From contig CAMOHY010000070.1 of NCBI GenBank assembly GCA_946615495.1, positions 1 through 9,541 on the forward strand: 9,541 nucleotides of DNA, in the 5' to 3' direction. Origin of the DNA: an uncultured Clostridia bacterium (GTDB lineage Bacteria > Bacillota > Clostridia > Christensenellales > Aristaeellaceae). Numbering within the stretch: the stretch's first letter is position 1; every line of letters starts with the position of its first letter. Under the pieces are notes generated by a model that searched no databases, was not told the DNA's origin, and saw nothing but the letters and a program-made list of their open reading frames with translations. Shown here in pieces: positions 4,955 to 9,541 of this stretch. A program made the translations under genes and the position numbers.

Positions 4955-5770
4955 ATGAACCGCAAGATCCTGCTCTGCCTCATAACAGCGCTGCTGTTAG
5001 TGGGGGCCGGCGGCCTGCTGAACGGGGCCGCAGCAGAGGCAAAATGGCCGGAGGGGTCCAGCAAAGGAGAAAAGACCAACGGGAAAATGAAGCTGGACGT
5101 GACCAATACCAGCGAAGGCTACTTCATGGCAGCCGTCACCTCCAAAACCAAGCACCGCATGAAGCTGCGCGTGGTGATGGGCGACGTAACGCTCACCTAC
5201 GATTTGAACGGCGATGGAGAATACGAAGTGATCCCGCTTCAGCTGGGAAGCGGAAAATACGAAATATCCCTGTGGGAAAACGTGTCCGGCAAAAAGTATT
5301 CCAGCGCGGGCAAGGCCGCGCTGTCGGTGAAGCTGAGCCGGGAGGATGGTGCGTTCCTGTATCCCAACCAGTACGTCAACTATACCCGCCTCAGTGAAGC
5401 GGTGGCCAAAGCGGAGGAATTGTGCGCCGGAAAGAGCGCCAAGGAAACCTACGCGCTGGTTCGCCAATTTATGCTGGATACTTTCGGCTATGACTTTATA
5501 AAGGCCCTTACCGTGAAGCCGGGCATGCTGCCGGATATTGACGGGTGCTACCAAAAACGCTTGGGCGTTTGCCAGGATTTGTCGGCCGTCATGGTGTGCA
5601 TGCTGCGCACTCAGGGCATTCCGGCCAAGCTGATGATTGGGTACGCGGATAAAAATTACCACGCCTGGACGCTGACGGTGGTGGACGGGAAAGAGGTCTT
5701 CTTCGATCCCACGGCGGCGCTGAACGCCATCAGCTCGCCCATCACCTATTCCGTGGAACGGTACTATTGA
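4955..5770 (+). CDS. Exported transglutaminase-like (papain-fold) protein
   Basis: A 271-residue protein. A signal peptide or membrane anchor lies at residues 1-27 (basic start MNRK, hydrophobic 5-20, Ala-rich cleavage region 25-29). Residues about 45-127 form a beta-rich N-terminal region, and the transglutaminase-like domain covers about 145-271. The Cys-His-Asp triad is intact: C206 in GVCQDLSAVMVCMLR, H236 in YHAW and D251 in FFDPT. Bacterial members act as cysteine proteases, amidases or protein cross-linkers outside the membrane; the substrate here is unknown. It is the first gene of the operon, and the pilC start follows 15 nt after its stop. That position suggests processing or cross-linking of pilus or wall components, but it could equally be a wall-peptide hydrolase. 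C-terminal to D251 only about 20 residues remain, so there is no extra module. Confidence 0.87.
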   Translation: MNRKILLCLITALLLVGAGGLLNGAAAEAKWPEGSSKGEKTNGKMKLDVTNTSEGYFMAAVTSKTKHRMKLRVVMGDVTLTYDLNGDGEYEVIPLQLGSGKYEISLWENVSGKKYSSAGKAALSVKLSREDGAFLYPNQYVNYTRLSEAVAKAEELCAGKSAKETYALVRQFMLDTFGYDFIKALTVKPGMLPDIDGCYQKRLGVCQDLSAVMVCMLRTQGIPAKLMIGYADKNYHAWTLTVVDGKEVFFDPTAALNAISSPITYSVERYY

Positions 5771-5785
5771 TTGGAGGATACAGCA

Positions 5786-6835
5786 ATGCTTAAATCGAAA
5801 AAGCAAGGGCTTTCCGCGGCGGAACTGAGCAATTTCTGCGGTCAGGTGGCCCTGATTCTGGAGGCGGGCCTGCCTCTTTACGACGGGATGGAAACCTTGG
5901 CCGGGGCGGACAAGGGCAGCGAAAACGCCGATATTTACGTGTCCGCCAGCAAGGGCGTGACGGAGACCGGCTCTCTGTACGACGCGCTCAAGGAGGACGA
6001 GCGCTGGCCCAAATACCTGGTGGAAATGGTGCGCATCGGCGAAAGGTCCGGCCAGCTGGATAAGGTCATGCGCGGGCTGGAGGAATATTACGCGCGGGAG
6101 GACCGCATCCGCTCCTCCATCGTCAGCGCGGTAACGTATCCCCTGGTGCTGGGCGCTATGCTGATTGTGATCGTGCTCATTCTGCTGTGGAAGGTGCTGC
6201 CGGTGTTCCGCCGGGTGCTCAATTCCATGGGCGTGGGGCTGACCGAATCCGGCAGCGCGCTGATGCGCGTTGGCGAAGCCGTGGGCTGGATCATTCTGGT
6301 CCTGGTGGCCATTGTGGTGGTGGCCGTGGTGGTCGGGGCGCTGCTCATGCGCACCAAGCACAGGGACAAGGTGCTTTCCCTGGTGCAGAAAATGGTGCCT
6401 TCCATGAATACGCTGAATCAAAAGCTGTCCGCCGCCCGCGTGGCCAGCGTGCTTTCCATGATGCTTTCCAGCGGCTTCCCCACCGACGAGGCCTTGGATA
6501 TGACCTCCGCCGTGCTGGAGGATAAAAACGCCGCGGGAAAGGTACAGTCCATCCGCGCCAGCCTGGAGGCGGGCGGCACCTTTGCCGAGGCGATTACCAA
6601 TACCGGGCTGTTTGACGATTTGCATAACCGCATGATCGCTATGGGCAGCGCCACCGGCCGGGAGGACCAGGTGCTGGGCAAAATGGCTTCCCTGTATGAG
6701 GACCAGGTGGAGGAAGGCATCACCCGCCTGGTGGCCATTATTGAGCCTTCGCTGGTGGCCCTGCTTTCCATTGTGATCGGCGCGGTGCTTCTGTCCGTTA
6801 TGCTGCCCATGGCGGGCATCCTCACGAGCCTGTAA
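5786..6835 (+). CDS. pilC: Type IV pilus inner-membrane platform protein (PilC/GspF family)
   Basis: A 349-residue polytopic protein, the inner-membrane platform on which the PilB and PilT ATPases act. It has the two-repeat T2SSF architecture: first domain, about 12-140, with GLPLYDGMETLA and GERSGQLDKVM (85-95), and second domain, about 215-338, with MLSSGFPTDEALDM and GSATGREDQVLGKM (287-300). Hydrophobic segments are near 115-138, 165-188 and 314-346. Length is short compared with about 400 residues in proteobacterial PilC but usual for Clostridia. The start is ATG at 5786 with GGAGG 8 nt upstream (5773-5777), directly after the transglutaminase stop; a TTG at 5771 in frame is part of the ribosome binding region and is rejected. 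A GspF role in a secretion system cannot be excluded, but the downstream pilT favours a retractile pilus. Confidence 0.93.
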   Translation: MLKSKKQGLSAAELSNFCGQVALILEAGLPLYDGMETLAGADKGSENADIYVSASKGVTETGSLYDALKEDERWPKYLVEMVRIGERSGQLDKVMRGLEEYYAREDRIRSSIVSAVTYPLVLGAMLIVIVLILLWKVLPVFRRVLNSMGVGLTESGSALMRVGEAVGWIILVLVAIVVVAVVVGALLMRTKHRDKVLSLVQKMVPSMNTLNQKLSAARVASVLSMMLSSGFPTDEALDMTSAVLEDKNAAGKVQSIRASLEAGGTFAEAITNTGLFDDLHNRMIAMGSATGREDQVLGKMASLYEDQVEEGITRLVAIIEPSLVALLSIVIGAVLLSVMLPMAGILTSL

Positions 6836-6890
6836 TGGTTTTTGACATTTGGCAGCTTTGCCTTTCAGGCCCGCAAAAAGGAGATAGGGT

Positions 6891-7196
6891 ATGAACCGAA
6901 GGGATTGGATCAAGCTGGCGGCCATCGCAGCCGTGCTGATTTTTGCCTTGGTGCTGGCGAACCGGATCGATGTGGCCCACGAATCGGCGGAAACGGAGAT
7001 CGTGCGCAACGCGGTAAAGAACGCGGCGCTCACCTGCTATGCTGTGGAGGGCGCGTATCCGGAGGACGTGGAATATCTGCGCCAGAATTACCGTCTGGCT
7101 TACGATGAGGACAGGTATTTCGTCACCTACGAGGCGTTCGCGTCCAATATGCTTCCCGATATTTACGTGACGGAGAAGGGGGCTGGCATGCTATGA
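6891..7196 (+). CDS. Small single-span, pseudopilin-like membrane protein
   Basis: A 101-residue protein that I cannot assign to a named family. Residues 8-24 form one membrane segment right after a short basic start (MNRRDWIK). A predicted helix (about 28-48) follows, then CYAVEGAYPEDVEYLRQNY (49-67), which resembles the conserved Y..G.YP..L..L segment of type II pseudopilins and minor pilins. The N-terminus has no glycine or glutamate that would form a prepilin peptidase site, so it is unlikely to be processed like a classical pilin. The start is ATG at 6891 with AAGGAG 7 nt upstream. A 55-nt gap separates it from pilC, and its stop overlaps the next start (ATGA, 7193-7196), indicating translational coupling. 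A minor or assembly subunit of the pilus machine is the likely role; this is inference from context. Confidence 0.75.
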   Translation: MNRRDWIKLAAIAAVLIFALVLANRIDVAHESAETEIVRNAVKNAALTCYAVEGAYPEDVEYLRQNYRLAYDEDRYFVTYEAFASNMLPDIYVTEKGAGML

Positions 7197-7675
7197 GGAA
7201 AAACGCTGCGCCTTCCCATGCCATTTCCGGCGTGTTTGTCTTTTTGCTGTTGGGCATTTTCGCGGTGTTTTCCACGGTGATGGTGGTGCTGGGCGCCAAA
7301 GCGTACAAGGGCACGGCGGACCGGGCGGCGGAGCATAACGCCGGCCGCATCGCCGGGGCGTATATGCGCAGTATGGTGCGGTCCGACGATGAAGAGGGGG
7401 CCGTCACGCTGGAGGATATTTCCGGCGTTCACACCGTTGCGCTGCATAATGTGTACGACGGGGAAGCGTACCTGACCCGGCTGTACGTGTACGGCGGCAT
7501 GCTGCGGGAATGGTTTTCCTACGCGGAGGCCGATTTTGTCCCGGAGGACGGCGAACCGGTGTGCGAAGCCGATGACATGGAGGCCGCGATGCAGCCAGGC
7601 TTGCTGACGGTGCGCCTCAAGCATCAGGATGCCTGGACGACGGTGGACGTGGCGCTGCGCGCCGCGGCGGACTGA
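7193..7675 (+). CDS. DUF4860-family membrane protein of the pilus operon
   Basis: A 160-residue protein with one N-terminal membrane segment (about 12-35), an amphipathic helix (40-62) and a beta-rich C-terminal domain. The stretch from EGAVTLEDISGV through YLTRLYVYGGMLREWF to FVPEDGEPV (68-122) matches my memory of DUF4860 proteins, which occur in clostridial type IV pilus clusters. The topology and the long helix leading into a beta domain resemble a pilin fold, but there is no GFxxxE-type processing site. Its start overlaps the preceding stop by 4 nt, and the next gene begins 11 nt after its stop. Function is unknown; a minor pilin-like or scaffold component is the most economical guess. 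Confidence 0.78.
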   Translation: MRKNAAPSHAISGVFVFLLLGIFAVFSTVMVVLGAKAYKGTADRAAEHNAGRIAGAYMRSMVRSDDEEGAVTLEDISGVHTVALHNVYDGEAYLTRLYVYGGMLREWFSYAEADFVPEDGEPVCEADDMEAAMQPGLLTVRLKHQDAWTTVDVALRAAAD

Positions 7676-7680
7676 GGTGA
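7674..7680 (+). promoter_or_regulatory. Ribosome binding site deciding a GTG start
   Basis: GAGGTGA, 6 nt before GTG at 7687. It overlaps the stop codon of the DUF4860 gene and supports a non-ATG start for the pilin-like protein. The next in-frame ATG (7741) lies inside the membrane segment. Confidence 0.65.
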
Positions 7681-7686
7681 GATAAA

Positions 7687-8082
7687 GTGAGATCAGGAAA
7701 TAGAAGCAACGCGCTGCTGGTGGAATTGCTGATCGTGGTCATGTTTTTCATGCTTTCCGCCACGGTGCTTTTGCAGGTGTTCGCCACCGCGCGCAATCAG
7801 AGCGCCCAGGCGGGACGGCTGACGGAGGCTTTGGGCGCCGCCCAGAACACGGCGGACAGGCTCTACGCCGCTCAGGACGCGGGGGAGGCCCTGCGGGAAA
7901 TGGGCTTTGAGGAAAAGGAGGGCGTTTGGCGCCTCTCCGGCGAGGAATTTGACGTAACGGTGGCTGTGGAGGAAACGCAGACCGCGTCCGGCCTTATGCG
8001 CCGCCATCAGGTGCAGGCGGTGCGGGACGGCCAGGTGCTGGTGGATTTGCCCTCCGCGCGGTATCAGGAGGTGCGGCAGTGA
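7687..8082 (+). CDS. Pilin-like protein with degenerate prepilin motif
   Basis: A 131-residue protein. The N-terminus reads NALLVELLIVVMFF (8-21), which lines up with the classical type IV pilin segment G/FTLIELLIVV. E13 takes the place of the essential Glu+5, and the hydrophobic segment runs to about residue 32. The residue expected at -1 is N8 instead of glycine and +1 is A9 instead of phenylalanine, so canonical prepilin cleavage is doubtful. An Ala-rich helix (33-75) and a short beta-rich tail (80-125) follow, as in a small pseudopilin. The start is GTG at 7687, supported by GAGGTGA. It overlaps the next gene by 4 nt (GTGA, 8079-8082). It probably belongs to the minor pilin or pseudopilin set that primes the pilus. 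Confidence 0.78.
   Translation: MRSGNRSNALLVELLIVVMFFMLSATVLLQVFATARNQSAQAGRLTEALGAAQNTADRLYAAQDAGEALREMGFEEKEGVWRLSGEEFDVTVAVEETQTASGLMRRHQVQAVRDGQVLVDLPSARYQEVRQ
8067..8072 (+). promoter_or_regulatory. Ribosome binding site deciding a GTG start
   Basis: AGGAGG, 6 nt before GTG at 8079 and inside the end of the preceding gene. It supports the start-stop overlap GTGA. Confidence 0.65.
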
Positions 8083-8492
8083 AGAAGAAAAGCAGTATCA
8101 GCTTCGGGCCGGGCGCTTCCTCCCTGATCCTGATCTTTGTGGTGCTGGCCATGAGCGTGCTGGGCATGCTGTCGCTGATGAACAGCCGCAGCGATATCCG
8201 CCTGAGCGAAAGAAGCGTGAAAGTGACCGAGGCGGTGTACGCCCTGCAGGCGCAGGCGGAAGAAACGCGCCGGCAGCTGGACGAATTGATTGTCCAATCC
8301 GCGGGCAGCCAGGAGGCCCTTGCTTCTCAGCTGCCTGAGGGGGCGGAAATGCGGGATGGCGTAATCGCCTGGCAGGAGTCCGACGGCGTGAGAACTTTGG
8401 ACTGCGCCCTCTGTGTGCTGCCCCCAAATGAAACGGCAAGGAGCCAGTGGGTGCGCTGCTGCTTGATTGCTGAGACGGGAGAAGAGTGGTAA
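8079..8492 (+). CDS. Single-span membrane protein of the pilus operon, unknown family
   Basis: A 137-residue protein: a basic N-terminus (MKKK), FGPGASS (9-15), a membrane segment (about 14-34), then a charged helix with coiled-coil character (about 42-78) and a short C-terminal domain with three cysteine positions (C109, C112 and the pair C127/C128). The plan (short basic start, single helix, extended alpha segment, small domain) is that of a pilin-like or PilN/PilO-like helper, but I recognise no family signature. There is no Glu+5 in the membrane segment and no GFxxxE site. The start is GTG at 8079, overlapping the previous stop; the stop is followed after 2 nt by the pilT start. A structural or assembly role is inferred from position only. 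Confidence 0.72.
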   Translation: MKKKSSISFGPGASSLILIFVVLAMSVLGMLSLMNSRSDIRLSERSVKVTEAVYALQAQAEETRRQLDELIVQSAGSQEALASQLPEGAEMRDGVIAWQESDGVRTLDCALCVLPPNETARSQWVRCCLIAETGEEW

Positions 8493-8494
8493 GT

Positions 8495-9541
8495 ATGATT
8501 GAAATGCTGCAAAGAGCCGTCGCTATGGGCGGGTCGGATATTTTTATCATTCCCGGCGCCCCTGTTACGGTAAAAGTGAACAATGAGCTGGAAAAGCTGA
8601 CGGAAGAAAAGGTGCTGCCCGCCGACACGGAAAAGTTCATCCGGGAAATGTATGAATTGGCCCACCGGGACATAAAGCACCTGGAAAACGAAGGGGACGA
8701 CGACTTTTCCTTCGCCCTGCTGAATGTGAGCCGCTTCCGCTGCAACGCGTACTGGCAGCGCGGCACCATGGCCGCCATTTGCCGTATCGTGAATTTTGAA
8801 TTGCCCCACGTGGAAAAGCTGGGCATTCCGGACATTGTGATGAACCTGTATTCCCAGCGCAGCGGCATGGTGCTGGTAACCGGCCCCGCGGGCAGCGGCA
8901 AAAGTACCACGCTGGCCTGCCTGGTGGACCGGATCAATGAAAACCGGGAAGCCCATATCATTACCATTGAGGACCCTATCGAATACCTGCACCGGCACAA
9001 GAAATCCCTGGTCAGCCAGCGCGAGGTGCCCAATGACGCGGCCACCTTCTCCCGCGCCCTGCGCGCCGCCCTGCGCCAAGCGCCCGACGTGGTGATGCTG
9101 GGCGAAATGCGCGACCTGGACACCATCCGCACCGCCATCACCGCCGCCGAAACGGGCCATTTGCTCCTGTCCTCCCTGCACACCATCGGCGCCGCCAAAA
9201 CGGTGGACCGCATTATCGATACGTTCCCGGCGGAGCAGCAGGCCCAAATCCGGGTGCAGCTTTCCATGGTGCTCAAGGCGGTGGTTTCCCAGCGCTTGGT
9301 GCCCACCGTGGACGGCGGCCGGGTGGCCGTGTTTGAAGTGATGACGGTGAACCCCGCCATCCAAAATATGATTCGCGATGGCCGTACCCACCAGATCGAC
9401 AACGTGATCTATGGCGGCAGCGACAAAAACATGCTGTCTATGGATAACGAATTGCAGCGCCTGGTGCGCGCGGGCAGAATCACCCGCGATATCGCCCTGC
9501 TGTACGCCGCCAATCCTGAAACGCTGTCCAAGCGTATTTAA
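8495..9541 (+). CDS. pilT: Type IV pilus retraction ATPase, PilT family
   Basis: A 348-residue cytosolic hexameric ATPase of the secretion ATPase superfamily, expected to power pilus disassembly (twitching, DNA uptake or surface sensing). Visible are the N-terminal PAS-like domain opening (GGSDIFIIPGAPV, 12-24), Walker A GPAGSGKST (130-138), the Asp box ITIEDPIEY (156-164), the atypical Walker B PDVVMLGEMRDLDT (197-210) and the His box TGHLLLSSLHT (220-230). The C-terminal AIQNMIRDGRTHQI (288-301) corresponds to PilT's AIRNLIREGK..QI signature, which separates PilT from PilB. Length is normal for PilT and all core residues are present. ATG at 8495 is preferred because it matches the usual family start; an in-frame GTG at 8486, overlapping the previous gene, has slightly better spacing to GGGAG and would add three residues. 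The stop codon is the last base triplet of the window. Confidence 0.93.
   Translation: MIEMLQRAVAMGGSDIFIIPGAPVTVKVNNELEKLTEEKVLPADTEKFIREMYELAHRDIKHLENEGDDDFSFALLNVSRFRCNAYWQRGTMAAICRIVNFELPHVEKLGIPDIVMNLYSQRSGMVLVTGPAGSGKSTTLACLVDRINENREAHIITIEDPIEYLHRHKKSLVSQREVPNDAATFSRALRAALRQAPDVVMLGEMRDLDTIRTAITAAETGHLLLSSLHTIGAAKTVDRIIDTFPAEQQAQIRVQLSMVLKAVVSQRLVPTVDGGRVAVFEVMTVNPAIQNMIRDGRTHQIDNVIYGGSDKNMLSMDNELQRLVRAGRITRDIALLYAANPETLSKRI

Noticed and set aside
6842..6870. Internal promoter after pilC starting with TTGACA at 6842-6847
   Set aside because: No acceptable -10 hexamer at 16-18 bp spacing (TCAGGC at 17 bp).
4997..7033. 678-codon open frame on the minus strand opposite the transglutaminase and pilC genes
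   Set aside because: It is His/Gln/Gly-rich with no family signature, has no ribosome binding site and lies fully antisense to two well-supported genes; it results from GC-rich third codon positions.
8098..9402. 434- and 354-codon open frames on the minus strand opposite pilT
   Set aside because: Low-complexity Ser/Arg-rich and His-rich readings antisense to a gene with all PilT motifs.
1..9541. CRISPR arrays, insertion sequences, tRNA or rRNA genes, phage or plasmid genes
   Set aside because: No regularly spaced repeats, transposase or integrase motifs, or conserved RNA gene segments were seen.

Overview
This 9.5-kb, moderately GC-rich window looks like a chromosomal segment of a clostridial (Bacillota, class Clostridia) bacterium. 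The grounds are strong AGGAGG-type ribosome binding sites, TTG and GTG starts, an 8-cysteine clostridial-type ferredoxin, a DUF4860 protein inside a type IV pilus operon, and an L,D-transpeptidase with FlgD-like Ig modules. I cannot name the genus. I see no mobile element, CRISPR array, tRNA or rRNA.

The left half is transcribed leftward. From right to left it holds: a large exported L,D-transpeptidase (2822-4582); a 56-residue 2x[4Fe-4S] ferredoxin (2395-2565) with its own promoter and an intrinsic terminator; a two-gene unit of a condensation/alcohol-acetyltransferase-like acyltransferase (929-2203, TTG start) and a zinc-ribbon polytopic membrane protein of the DUF6320 type (217-924); and the 5' end of aspartate-semialdehyde dehydrogenase (3-155), cut by the window edge.

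The right half is transcribed rightward as one tight operon: an exported transglutaminase-like protein, a PilC/GspF-type platform protein, four small single-span membrane proteins (a short pseudopilin-like protein, a DUF4860 protein, a protein with a degenerate prepilin motif, and another single-span protein) and a complete PilT-type ATPase. This is the inner-membrane and minor-subunit part of a Gram-positive type IV pilus or pilus-like machine. PilB, the major pilin, prepilin peptidase and PilM/N/O are not in the window and may lie downstream.

The most notable stretch is the 372-bp divergent region between the L,D-transpeptidase and the pilus operon. It holds two oppositely directed sigma-A-type promoters. 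Beside the transpeptidase -35 box is a two-component-regulator-like repeat that fits the WalR consensus on one strand and nearly fits the PhoP consensus on the other. A perfect tandem 10-bp repeat abuts the pilus operon -35 box. The pilus operon also has a leader of about 177 nt with strong predicted secondary structure that I could not match to a known riboswitch. Together these suggest that cell-wall cross-linking and pilus production are controlled jointly, possibly by a wall-stress or phosphate regulator.
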